Below, in pieces: positions 1-8,211 of a DNA stretch of 64,000 nucleotides; the first letter of the stretch is position 1; every line of letters begins with the position of its first letter. This stretch comes from Bacteroidales bacterium (GTDB taxonomy: Bacteria; Bacteroidota; Bacteroidia; Bacteroidales; GCA-2748055), in contig JAIPBT010000001.1 of the NCBI GenBank assembly GCA_021738565.1, positions 62,001-126,000 on the forward strand, read 5' to 3'. The position numbers and the translations under genes were made by a program. A model generated the notes under the pieces. That model was not told the DNA's origin, did not search any database, and worked only from the letters and a program-made list of their open reading frames with translations.

Positions 1-625
1 TTATGATATGCTGGTAGTTGTCCTTGCGCAATGACAAATTCACAATCAATACATCTTTCCCCTTTGGCATCCCATAGCTCAACAATTTACCGCCCAGGTA
101 ACCACTCTGAAAGGCATCCTGACCAATAAATCCATCTATTGCGATCTCTTCGATCCTCGAATTGAAAAGAATGCATGGCACACCTGCATCCCGAACACGC
201 CGAATGAACATCACAGATGCATCACTGAAAACAGGTGCGAAAAGGATTCCATCATAATCGGCAGGTTGAACAGATGCCGCCTTCTTCTCAAAATCCCCTG
301 CCTGGTGTTGATCAAACCTGAGATAATCCACATGCATATCAAAATGATGCAATTCATCCAGTGCACGCTGCACTCCAATTTCCGGCAATTTCCAGAATGC
401 GTGTGCGGACACGACTTCAGGCATGCATACAAGGATCCGGTATGATTTTCCCATCGCCAATGCTCCGGCAATTATATCCGGTTGATAATCATACTCTTCA
501 ATAATTTCCTGAACCTTCTTTCTTGTGGATTCCGATACACCGCTGCGGTTATGAACCACCCTGTCTACGGTCCCGGGTGATACATTGGCCATTTTTGCAA
601 TATCCTTGATCCTGATCCTTGTCAA
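1..625 (-). CDS. LacI-family transcriptional regulator (C-terminus outside window)
   Basis: The minus strand is open from a TTG start at 625 to the window edge, about 208 residues. The N-terminus carries a classic LacI helix-turn-helix with the motif IKDIAKMANVSPGTVDRVV at residues 6-24, followed by a hinge and a periplasmic-binding-protein-like sensor domain (ILVCMPEV, then PADYDGILFAPV). The start is a TTG because no ATG precedes the helix-turn-helix; the next in-frame ATG lies inside it. The gene diverges from uxaE, and a perfect palindrome with a central CG, typical of LacI-family operators, lies between them at 732-753. It probably represses uxaE and the neighbouring uronate genes and responds to a uronate or a catabolite; the effector is inference. 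The ligand-binding C-terminus is not visible. Confidence 0.9.
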   Translation of the reverse strand, partial: MTRIRIKDIAKMANVSPGTVDRVVHNRSGVSESTRKKVQEIIEEYDYQPDIIAGALAMGKSYRILVCMPEVVSAHAFWKLPEIGVQRALDELHHFDMHVDYLRFDQHQAGDFEKKAASVQPADYDGILFAPVFSDASVMFIRRVRDAGVPCILFNSRIEEIAIDGFIGQDAFQSGYLGGKLLSYGMPKGKDVLIVNLSLRKDNYQHII

Positions 626-706
626 AATATAACTTTAATTACTTGTTTATTTGTATGTTATAATAATTTTAAATGATACATTCAATTCAAAAGTAATAAA
701 AAAATT

Positions 707-737
707 TTTGATATTAATGGATAATATACTATTTTCG
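707..737 (+). promoter_or_regulatory. Candidate Bacteroidetes-type promoter of uxaE
   Basis: TTTG at 707-710 is followed after 19 bases by TATTTTCG at 730-737, which matches the Bacteroidetes -7 consensus TAnnTTTG in seven of eight positions. Transcription would start near 744, giving a leader of about 20 bases to the uxaE ATG at 765. The -7 box overlaps the operator palindrome, so repressor binding would block the core promoter. Confidence 0.5.
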
Positions 738-753
738 TGTACGTACACGAAAA
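732..753. promoter_or_regulatory. Perfect 22-bp operator palindrome (LacI-type)
   Basis: The half-site TTTTCGTGTAC is followed directly by its exact reverse complement, with a CG at the dyad centre as in most LacI-family operators. It lies between the divergent LacI-type regulator (start 625) and uxaE (start 765), overlaps the candidate -7 box and the expected transcription start, and ends 11 bases before the uxaE ATG. I saw no second full copy elsewhere in the window by eye. Confidence 0.7.
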
Positions 754-764
754 AAATCATTAAT

Positions 765-2015
765 ATGTTACAATTGAACAAATACTCTTTTGGGATCGGC
801 GACAGGTTCACCATGCAGGGAAAAGCACAACTGAACGCCATAATCGGGATCAACAAGGCAGGAATACCTGTGGCTCCCGTGTGGAACAAATCAAACCGTG
901 AACACCAGATCGTTAACACCGGTCCGGCTGATACATGGAAGGAAGCTGCTGAATCTGTCAGCGCCCTCGGTTACGAAGGTCCCTGGTTTGTAGATGCAGA
1001 CCATATCAACAACAGCAATGTCGACCCGTATGTTGCACATTCCAATTTCTTTACAATTGATGTTGCCGATTTTATAGGCGCCCAAGCCGACCAGGAGGAG
1101 CTGGAGCAAATGACCCTGGCTATGGAACCGTTCACCGGGGAACTCCGGATCCCGGGTATCGAAAAACCTTTCGTAATAACCGGTGACATGATTTATGATT
1201 CTGTTAAAAAATTTTACAGGGCAATCAAGGAAGCATCTTCAATATACAACAGAATAAGGACCCTAAGGAAATCGGATGACTTCGTGCCTGAGATCTCCAT
1301 GGATGAGGTTGAAACGGCACAATCACCTGTTGAACTCTTCTTTATATTGTATATGATCCATCATCTTAAAATTCCTGCCCAGACCATTGCTCCAAAATTT
1401 ACAGGCAGGTTCAATAAGGGTGTGGATTACCAGGGGGACATCCGCTCCTTCAGGAAGGAATTTGAAGAGGACCTGATGGTCATCGATCATGCCGTGAGGC
1501 TTTTCGGCCTTCCGGGGAACCTGAAACTAAGTGTGCATTCAGGAAGCGATAAGTTTTCGATCTACCCGGTTATCAGCGAATTGATACACAAACACGACCG
1601 GGGCATACATGTTAAGACTGCCGGAACAACCTGGCTTGAGGAGGTGATCGGACTTGCCATGGCCGGTGGAGAAGCACTGGAAATGGCAAAAAGAATCTAT
1701 TCATTGGCCTACGGGAGAATGGATGAACTCTGTGCACCTTATGCCGCGGTAATCGATATCAAAAAATCTGAGCTTCCTGATCCGGAGGTTGTGTCGAATT
1801 GGAACAGTGCCCGGTTTTCAAATACACTCCGCCATATTCCCGGTCACCGGGATTATGACCCCATGTTCAGGCAATTGATACACGTGGGATATAAAGTTGC
1901 AGCGGAGCTGGGAGATCACTATATTGCAATGATTGAGAAACACAACAAAATCGTTGGGGAACAGGTAAAGGTGAATATCCTGGAGCGGCACCTGAAAAGA
2001 TTGTTTGGACAATAA
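765..2015 (+). CDS. uxaE: UxaE-type tagaturonate/fructuronate epimerase
   Basis: This 416-residue protein matches the UxaE family, which interconverts D-tagaturonate and D-fructuronate so that galacturonate and glucuronate catabolism share one branch. Recognisable segments are YSFGIGDRFTMQGKAQL near the N-terminus, WFVDADHINNSNVDPY near residue 80, LSVHSGSDKFSIYPVI in the second half and AGTTWLEEVIGLAMAGG after it. The open frame reaches further upstream to 651, but the ATG at 765 is preferred because the promoter and operator occupy the upstream part and the conserved family sequence begins there. It is followed by uxaC after a 231-bp gap that contains an octamer repeat. Cytoplasmic. Assignment rests on recalled family sequence; UxuA, UxuB and KdgK, needed to reach KDPG, are not in the window. 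Confidence 0.85.
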   Translation: MLQLNKYSFGIGDRFTMQGKAQLNAIIGINKAGIPVAPVWNKSNREHQIVNTGPADTWKEAAESVSALGYEGPWFVDADHINNSNVDPYVAHSNFFTIDVADFIGAQADQEELEQMTLAMEPFTGELRIPGIEKPFVITGDMIYDSVKKFYRAIKEASSIYNRIRTLRKSDDFVPEISMDEVETAQSPVELFFILYMIHHLKIPAQTIAPKFTGRFNKGVDYQGDIRSFRKEFEEDLMVIDHAVRLFGLPGNLKLSVHSGSDKFSIYPVISELIHKHDRGIHVKTAGTTWLEEVIGLAMAGGEALEMAKRIYSLAYGRMDELCAPYAAVIDIKKSELPDPEVVSNWNSARFSNTLRHIPGHRDYDPMFRQLIHVGYKVAAELGDHYIAMIEKHNKIVGEQVKVNILERHLKRLFGQ

Positions 2016-2150
2016 CCCGGAGCGAATGTCGAATGTCGAATTTCAATGTCAAAGGCCAGGGAATAGGATGGAAGGGGTGACCAGGAGAGGGGGTGACGGA
2101 GTGATCAGGGTTCCTGATAAGTATACCCTAACGCGACAATCGCCCCTGAC

Positions 2151-2228
2151 GAACCGTCGAACCGACGAACTGTCGAACCGTCGAACCGTCGAACCGTCGA
2201 ACTGTCGAACCGTCGAACCGTCGAACCG
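2151..2228. repeat. Tandem octamer array, unit GAACCGTC
   Basis: Nine consecutive 8-bp units plus a 6-bp partial unit fill the uxaE-uxaC gap. Six units are GAACCGTC; the others are GAACCGAC (second) and GAACTGTC (third and seventh). The array ends 18 bases before the uxaC ATG at 2247, so it lies in or just before that gene's leader. It belongs to the same sequence family as the array at 52947-53063 when the latter is read on the minus strand. Confidence 0.95.
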
Positions 2229-2246
2229 AATTAAAAACACATACAT

Positions 2247-3647
2247 ATGAAACCATTTCTCGATCAGGACTTTCTTCTGTACACCGATACAGCAAAAAAA
2301 CTATATCACAATTACGCGGCAGAAATGCCAATTATCGATTACCACAGCCACCTGAGCCCGGCAGACATAGCGCAGGACAGGAATTTCAACAACATCTCCG
2401 AGGTCTGGCTCGCCGGGGATCACTACAAATGGAGGGCAATGAGGGCGAATGGCATCGGTGAGAAATACTGCACGGGCGATGCATCTGATAAAGAAAAATT
2501 CATGAAATGGGCAGAAACGGTTCCTTCCACCCTAAGAAATCCATTGTACCACTGGACACATATGGAATTGAGAAGGTATTTCGGAATCACGGAATTGCTG
2601 GGCCCTGATACTGCTGAAAAGATATATAATGAATCAGGCGGGAAACTGCAGTCCGATGAATTCAGTGTAAGGAACCTGCTCAGGAAAATGAATGTCGAGG
2701 TGGTCTGCACCACTGACGACCCGGTTGACAGCCTGCAACACCATCAAAAGATACGTGAAGACAACTTTGAGGTCAGTGTGCTTCCAACATGGCGCCCCGA
2801 TAAGGCCCTGCATACGGAAAATCCCGATGCGTACAACAAATACCTTGATTTACTTGAAAAGGCATCGGGTCATGAAGTTAAAAATTTCATGGGCCTGCTG
2901 GAAGCGCTGCATCTGAGGCATGATTTTTTTCACGAAATGGGCTGCCGGCTTTCAGATCACGGACTTGAGACCTTCTATTTTGAGTCGTATTCCCATGATG
3001 AGATCGAGGAGATATTCAAAAAACTAAGGGACAAAAAAAAGGTTCCTGAGATCGATCATTTAAAATTCAGGACGGCCATGCTGATCGAACTTGCAGTGAT
3101 GGACCATGAAAAGAACTGGACCCAGCAGTTTCACGTCGGAGCCATCAGGAACAACAACAGCAGGATGATGCAACAATTGGGACCTGATACAGGATTTGAT
3201 TCCATAGGTGATTTTCAGGTGGCCGCAGCCATGTCAAAACTTTTTGACCGGCTCGACAGCACCGACCAACTCGCCAGAACAATAGTCTACAACCTCAATC
3301 CCGCCATGAATGAAGTAATGGTTACAATGGCCTATAATTTCAATGATGGAAAGATACCGGGTAAAATGCAGTTCGGTTCGGGATGGTGGTTCCTTGATCA
3401 GAAGAAAGGCATGGAAGAACAGATCAACACCCTTTCCCAACTCGGCTTGTTGAGCAAATTTGTAGGCATGCTCACAGATTCAAGAAGCTTCCTTTCATTT
3501 CCCCGGCATGAATATTTTCGCCGCGTGCTGTGCAACCTGATCGGAAACGATGTTGAAAACGGCGAGATACCGGATGATATGGAAATGGCTGGAAACATGG
3601 TAAAGGACATCTGTTACAACAACGCCAGAAAATACTTCAAATTCTGA
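2247..3647 (+). CDS. uxaC: Glucuronate isomerase (uronate isomerase)
   Basis: A 466-residue protein of the usual UxaC length (about 470). It converts D-glucuronate to D-fructuronate and D-galacturonate to D-tagaturonate in the cytoplasm. The N-terminus shows the amidohydrolase-superfamily metal motif DYHSHLSP (residues about 31-38), then WLAGDHYKWRAMRANG. Further family segments are TTDDPVDSL, LPTWRPDKAL, QFHVGAIRNNNSRMM and the C-terminal LSFPRHEYFRRVLCNLIG. The ATG at 2247 directly precedes the family start FLDQDFLL. With uxaE upstream it forms the entry of a hexuronate pathway, whose last step (KDPG aldolase) is encoded at 9694. Confidence 0.96.
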   Translation: MKPFLDQDFLLYTDTAKKLYHNYAAEMPIIDYHSHLSPADIAQDRNFNNISEVWLAGDHYKWRAMRANGIGEKYCTGDASDKEKFMKWAETVPSTLRNPLYHWTHMELRRYFGITELLGPDTAEKIYNESGGKLQSDEFSVRNLLRKMNVEVVCTTDDPVDSLQHHQKIREDNFEVSVLPTWRPDKALHTENPDAYNKYLDLLEKASGHEVKNFMGLLEALHLRHDFFHEMGCRLSDHGLETFYFESYSHDEIEEIFKKLRDKKKVPEIDHLKFRTAMLIELAVMDHEKNWTQQFHVGAIRNNNSRMMQQLGPDTGFDSIGDFQVAAAMSKLFDRLDSTDQLARTIVYNLNPAMNEVMVTMAYNFNDGKIPGKMQFGSGWWFLDQKKGMEEQINTLSQLGLLSKFVGMLTDSRSFLSFPRHEYFRRVLCNLIGNDVENGEIPDDMEMAGNMVKDICYNNARKYFKF

Positions 3648-3785
3648 CCAGGATGTTGCGCCACCCAGCCTCTGTAAAAGAATGTTTAAATACTTACATG
3701 TTTTTTTGAAAAGAAGCCTTTTCTGAAAGGATATTAGAAATGAAAATATTACTTTCACATACCATTTACCAACCATTTACAGCTT

Positions 3786-6218
3786 ATGAAATTCGGTTAT
3801 TTCGATGATCATTCCAGGGAATATGTAATAACAGATCCGGTTACTCCTTATCCATGGATCAATTATCTCGGCAATAAAGATTTTGTTTCCATTGTTTCGA
3901 ATACATCCGGGGGCTACTCCTTCTATAAGGATGCAAGGTTAAGAAGGATTACGCGATACAGGTACAACAATGTCCCGGTAGATGACGGGGGTAAATATTT
4001 CTACATCAATGAAAACGGGCACGTCTGGAACCCGGGATGGAAGCCTGTTAAGACAGAACTGGATTCATATGAATGTCGTCACGGACTTGGATATACGCGG
4101 TTTATCAGCAGCTCCATGGGATTGACCGCGAACCTGCTTTTCATGGTCCCGCTTGATGAAAATGTCGAGATACAGCGCCTGAAGCTAAAAAACAATTCCG
4201 ATAAATCCAGGAAATTCAAGCTGTTCTCTTTTGTGGAATGGAACCTCTGGAATGCGCTTGACGATATGACCAATTTTCAGCGAAATTACAACACCGGTGA
4301 AGTGGAAGTTACCGGTTCCACCATCTATCATAAAACTGAATACAGGGAAAGAAGGAACCATTTCTCTTTCTATCATGTAAATGCCCCTGTTGATGCGTTT
4401 GAAACCGACCGCAACAGCTTTATCGGACTCTACAATGGATTCGACAGGCCTGATGGCGTCTTCAGCGGCAGACTAAATAACGGTGTTGCACACGGCTGGT
4501 CCCCGATTGCTTCCCACATGCTCGAAATTGAACTGGCCCCCGGACAGGAAAAAGATTTTATATTCCTTTTGGGATACGTGGAGAATGATGAAGAGGAGAA
4601 GTGGGAGTCACCCGGGATCGTGAATAAAGAGAAATCACTGGATCTGATCAAAAGGTACAGCTCTCAGAATGAGGTAGACAGAGCATTGAAAGAGATCCGC
4701 TCCTATTGGGACAATCTGCTCTCTGTTTACAAACTGGAGAGCAACGATAACAAACTGAACCGGATGGTCAACATCTGGAACCCCTACCAGTGCATGATCA
4801 CATTCATGATGTCAAGGAGTGCCTCTTACTTTGAGAGCGGGATAGGTCGGGGTATGGGATTCCGGGATTCAAACCAGGACCTGCTGGGTTTCGTTCACCT
4901 GGTGCCTGAAAGGGCCAGGGAGCGCATTCTGGACCTTGCCGCAACCCAATTGGAAGACGGCGGAGCTTACCACCAGTTTCAGCCCCTCACCAAAAAGGGC
5001 AACGACGAAATTGGAGGAAATTTCAATGACGACCCCTTGTGGCTGATATGCTCCACGGTTGCTTACATCAGGGAAACCGGCGATTACACCATTCTCTCCG
5101 AGTCGGTTCCCTACGACAATGACGAAACCAGGGCACAATCCCTGTTCGATCACCTGACCCGGTCGTTTGACCATGTGATCAAAAATACAGGTCCACACGG
5201 ACTTCCCCTCATTGGAAGGGCCGACTGGAACGACTGTCTGAACCTGAATTGCTTCAGTACAAATCCCGATGAATCATTCCAAACCACCGAACACGGGGAG
5301 GGAGGCGTTGCCGAATCCGTTATGATCGCTGGAATGTTCGTTTTTTACGGCAAAGAGTACATGGAATTATGCATTCAACTGGGACATGAAGAAGAAGCGC
5401 GCCGCGCAGGACATCACATTGTTGCAATGGAAAAGGCCATTGATGAATTCGGTTGGGACGGCGAGTGGTTCCTGCGGGCCTACAACCATTACAGTGAAAA
5501 GATCGGGTCGGCAGAAAATGAGGAGGGAAATATATTTATTGAATCCAATGGATTCTGTGTAATGGCAGGAATTGGCATTGAGGACGGGAGGGCAAAAACT
5601 GCCATGGATGCTGTTAAGGAACGCCTCGATTGCCCCTATGGTATCGTTCTGAATAATCCACCCTTTACCAGGTACCACGTAGAAATGGGGGAGATCACCT
5701 CCTACCCTCCCGGTTACAAGGAAAATGCAGGGATCTTCTGCCACAACAACCCCTGGATCATGATCGCCGAATCAATGCTTGGGGACGGCAACCGTGCCTT
5801 TGAATACTACTCAAAGATCGCACCCGCTTACCTTGAAGAGATCAGTGACCTGCACAGAACCGAGCCATACGTGTACTCACAAATGATTGCAGGGAAAGAT
5901 GCTTTTAAGCCAGGAGAAGCAAAGAACAGCTGGCTTACAGGAACCGCAGCATGGAACTATTATGCCATCAGCAGGTACATTCTCGGGATCCAGCCGCAAT
6001 TTGCAGGACTCAAGGTTGATCCCTGCATCCCGAAAGAGTGGGAGGGATTCAGCGTAACCAGGAAATACAGGGGAAGCACCTACCACATTACGGTCAGGAA
6101 TCCGGACCATGTCTCAAAGGGAGTGAAAAAAGTTCTTGTGGACGGCACAAAATATGATTCGGAATTTCTGCCCATGGACGAAAGAAGGGAATATGCTGTT
6201 GAAGTTTTTATGGGATAA
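3786..6218 (+). CDS. GH94 glycoside phosphorylase, cellobiose phosphorylase type
   Basis: An 810-residue protein of the size of bacterial cellobiose phosphorylases (about 810-820), with no signal peptide, hence cytoplasmic. The N-terminus [16 protein letters not shown], then PWINYLG and [20 protein letters not shown], is typical of GH94 cellobiose phosphorylases. The alpha/alpha-barrel carries [12 protein letters not shown], in which Asp483 corresponds to the general acid of the family. The enzyme would cleave a beta-1,4-glucoside with phosphate to give glucose 1-phosphate and a free sugar. Related GH94 members use cellobionic acid, chitobiose or other acceptors; in this uronate setting a uronic- or aldonic-acid acceptor is possible but unproven. 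It is 138 bp downstream of uxaC and 61 bp upstream of a lipoprotein epimerase gene, on the same strand. Confidence 0.9.
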   Translation: MKFGYFDDHSREYVITDPVTPYPWINYLGNKDFVSIVSNTSGGYSFYKDARLRRITRYRYNNVPVDDGGKYFYINENGHVWNPGWKPVKTELDSYECRHGLGYTRFISSSMGLTANLLFMVPLDENVEIQRLKLKNNSDKSRKFKLFSFVEWNLWNALDDMTNFQRNYNTGEVEVTGSTIYHKTEYRERRNHFSFYHVNAPVDAFETDRNSFIGLYNGFDRPDGVFSGRLNNGVAHGWSPIASHMLEIELAPGQEKDFIFLLGYVENDEEEKWESPGIVNKEKSLDLIKRYSSQNEVDRALKEIRSYWDNLLSVYKLESNDNKLNRMVNIWNPYQCMITFMMSRSASYFESGIGRGMGFRDSNQDLLGFVHLVPERARERILDLAATQLEDGGAYHQFQPLTKKGNDEIGGNFNDDPLWLICSTVAYIRETGDYTILSESVPYDNDETRAQSLFDHLTRSFDHVIKNTGPHGLPLIGRADWNDCLNLNCFSTNPDESFQTTEHGEGGVAESVMIAGMFVFYGKEYMELCIQLGHEEEARRAGHHIVAMEKAIDEFGWDGEWFLRAYNHYSEKIGSAENEEGNIFIESNGFCVMAGIGIEDGRAKTAMDAVKERLDCPYGIVLNNPPFTRYHVEMGEITSYPPGYKENAGIFCHNNPWIMIAESMLGDGNRAFEYYSKIAPAYLEEISDLHRTEPYVYSQMIAGKDAFKPGEAKNSWLTGTAAWNYYAISRYILGIQPQFAGLKVDPCIPKEWEGFSVTRKYRGSTYHITVRNPDHVSKGVKKVLVDGTKYDSEFLPMDERREYAVEVFMG

Positions 6219-6238
6219 ACAGTATTTTCGTATCTTTG
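6207..6238 (+). promoter_or_regulatory. Candidate promoter of the lipoprotein epimerase gene
   Basis: A perfect -7 box TATCTTTG (TAnnTTTG) lies at 6231-6238, and 20 bases upstream is TTTA at 6207-6210, a three-of-four match to the -33 TTTG. It begins within the last codons of the GH94 gene and would give a leader of about 35 bases to the ATG at 6280. Confidence 0.4.
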
Positions 6239-6279
6239 ATAGCTTGTTTTTGTATACTAACACAAATAAAACTATAAAA

Positions 6280-7140
6280 ATGAAACGATTATTAATGAAA
6301 TCAGGATCACTTTTTGCATTGTTTGCTGCCGCACTTATGTTATCATCCTGCAGCTCCAAAGGCCCGGAACTGGGTATTGGACTCCAGCTCTATTCTGTCA
6401 GGGACGACATGAGAAAAGATCCCGTGGCCACGGTGGAGCAGGTAGGAAAAATGGGGTATGATTATGTTGAAACCGCAAGTTACGCAAACGGAAAGATCTA
6501 CGGAATGGAACCGTCTGAATTCAAAGCGCTTGTTGAAGAGAACGGAATGATCTTCAGGGGAGCCCATGCCGGACAGGCGGTCCCCGATTCGGGAAGCTGG
6601 AAATCACTGATGCCATGGTGGGACGAATGCATTGCCGCGCACAAGGAAGCCGGGGCTGAATACATTGTCCAGCCGTTTATGGGAGGCACAGGCTATGCAA
6701 GCCTTGCAGGATTGCAGGACTACTGTGATTATTTCAATGCCGTTGGAGAGAAATGCAATGCTGCGGGTATTAAATTCGGATACCACAACCACGCCGGTGA
6801 ATTCTCAGAGCTTGAGGGAGAGATCATCTATGATTACATGCTTGAAAATACGGATCCCGACAAGGTATTTTTCCAGCTTGACATTTACTGGATCTATGAA
6901 GGCGGTGGCGACCCGTATGCATATTTTGACAAAAAACCCGGAAGGTTTACCTCCTTTCACCTCAAAGATGAAAAAGAACTGGGCGGCACAGGAACAATAG
7001 ACTTTATGAAAGTTCTTGATCATGCAGAACAGGCAGGAGCCAGGTACCATGTAGTTGAAGTTGAAAAATACAACTTCGAACCGCTTGTAAGCATCGAAAA
7101 AAGTCTGGATTACCTGAAGGATATAGGTTACACAAAATAA
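6280..7140 (+). CDS. Lipoprotein sugar-phosphate isomerase/epimerase-like TIM barrel
   Basis: A 286-residue protein starting at ATG 6280; the open frame extends further upstream but the signal peptide fixes this start. The N-terminus is a lipoprotein signal ending in the lipobox LSSC, so the mature protein is lipid-anchored outside the cytoplasm. The rest is an AP-endonuclease-2-type TIM barrel (IGLQLYSVRDDMRKDP, then FGYHNHAGEF, FQLDIYWIYEGGGDP, SFHLKDEKELGGTG, HVVEVEKY), with conserved His, Glu and Asp positions for a metal site. Such exported epimerase-like proteins are frequent in Bacteroidetes sugar loci; an isomerase, epimerase or keto-sugar role is likely but the substrate cannot be read from the sequence. 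A terminator at 7166-7193 follows it. Confidence 0.85.
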   Translation: MKRLLMKSGSLFALFAAALMLSSCSSKGPELGIGLQLYSVRDDMRKDPVATVEQVGKMGYDYVETASYANGKIYGMEPSEFKALVEENGMIFRGAHAGQAVPDSGSWKSLMPWWDECIAAHKEAGAEYIVQPFMGGTGYASLAGLQDYCDYFNAVGEKCNAAGIKFGYHNHAGEFSELEGEIIYDYMLENTDPDKVFFQLDIYWIYEGGGDPYAYFDKKPGRFTSFHLKDEKELGGTGTIDFMKVLDHAEQAGARYHVVEVEKYNFEPLVSIEKSLDYLKDIGYTK

Positions 7141-7165
7141 ATCATTTCAAATAGATCTGATTAAG

Positions 7166-7193
7166 GCTGTCTCATTTCGGGACAGCTTTTTTT
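7166..7193. terminator. Rho-independent terminator between convergent genes
   Basis: GCTGTCTC pairs with GGGACAGC across a five-base ATTTC loop (8-bp stem with one G-U pair), followed by seven T on the plus strand. It ends the epimerase transcript. It lies 10 bases from the stop of the convergent WYL gene, whose transcript would have a weaker terminator without a T run. Confidence 0.8.
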
Positions 7194-7203
7194 ATAAAGA
7201 TCA

Positions 7204-7959
7204 TCAGGATGAATAGTAACCGAGCATGGTTTCCAATTCCGATCTCATGGTCTGCCTGAGCGATGACGGGGAAATCACTTTCAGGTCCTTTCCGTAACTG
7301 AGCAGCAAGGAAATAAATTCATAGGTAGGATGGATCCTGTAACTGAACACGATATTATTCCCGTTTTCCTCTTCAATGTTCTGTGATTCATGCCAGGGTT
7401 GGGTGATCAGGTATTGCGCCTGTGTCTTTTGTACAGCAATGGTAATCCGGGGAGGTTCTCCCGGTGGTGAAATGACACCGATGCTTTTCCTGAAATATTC
7501 ATTTGCATCAAATGCCTTCTTTTTATATGCAATATCTGATGTCTGGACATCCCGGATCCGGTCAAGGGAATAGGTACGAAGCTCGTTTTTAAAATCATGC
7601 AGCCCCAGAACATACCAGCGGTTCCTATATTCCTTCAACAGGTAAGGATGTATTTCAGCAAAGTAAGGCTTGTCTTCATAAAAGGGCTGGTAATAGATCC
7701 GCAAAACCTTTTCTTCTTTGATCGCCCGGATAATCACCGCGAGGAATTCACTGCCCTTTATGTGCGGCAGGCGTTCCGGAAATACAATATCATATTTGTC
7801 ATCTCCCGCAATGCCAAGGTTGATCTCAATGACATTGATCACTTTCTGCAGCGCCCCGGCTATATCACCGAAAATTTGGATGAATTTATATCTCTCAAGC
7901 AGGGCTGCTGCGTTTTTAAGGTTATTCAATTCTTCTTGTGTATATCCCGGTGTTGTCAT
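7204..7959 (-). CDS. WYL-domain protein lacking the N-terminal HTH (probable remnant)
   Basis: Read from the ATG at 7959 this encodes about 251 residues: a helical linker (TPGYTQEELNNLKNAAALL), then a WYL sensor domain with LRIYYQPFYEDKPYFAEIHP and NRWYVLGLHDF, and the C-terminal WCX-like extension. Family regulators have a winged-helix DNA-binding domain of about 80-110 residues before the linker; here it is missing. The frame stays open upstream to 8100, but those 47 codons (rich in Phe, Cys and Ser) do not resemble a helix-turn-helix. The divergent sulfatase starts at 8212, leaving too little room for the missing domain. It is either a 5'-truncated gene or an HTH-less WYL ligand-binding protein. 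The stretch 7960-8211 holds no other gene I can support. Confidence 0.65.
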   Translation of the reverse strand: MTTPGYTQEELNNLKNAAALLERYKFIQIFGDIAGALQKVINVIEINLGIAGDDKYDIVFPERLPHIKGSEFLAVIIRAIKEEKVLRIYYQPFYEDKPYFAEIHPYLLKEYRNRWYVLGLHDFKNELRTYSLDRIRDVQTSDIAYKKKAFDANEYFRKSIGVISPPGEPPRITIAVQKTQAQYLITQPWHESQNIEEENGNNIVFSYRIHPTYEFISLLLSYGKDLKVISPSSLRQTMRSELETMLGYYSS

Positions 7960-8211
7960 AACATTAAATGTTGATCTGCCTGTAAAGATAGTGAAATGGC
8001 AACATACCCTGGAATAAAGGTTACAATGGAATTCTGAAAATAAAAACCAAATAGTCAGCTTCAGCAAGCGCATGAAAAAACAGGGATCAAATGAAGTCAT
8101 TTGATTATCTGATACAAGGCTCCGGATCTGTTTCAGGCTAAGAAATAAATACTATATTTACAATTCTGACAGACATTTTAAAATTTGACCAACCAATAAA
8201 AAACACCAAAT

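Noticed and set aside
2151-2228. Possible CRISPR array from regular repeats
   Set aside because: The 8-bp units abut each other without spacers, there is no palindromic repeat of CRISPR length and no cas gene is in the window.
2005-2250. 81-codon open frame with repeated Arg, Thr, Glu, Pro and Ser residues
   Set aside because: It is produced by translating the octamer array; it overlaps the uxaE end and has no conserved features.
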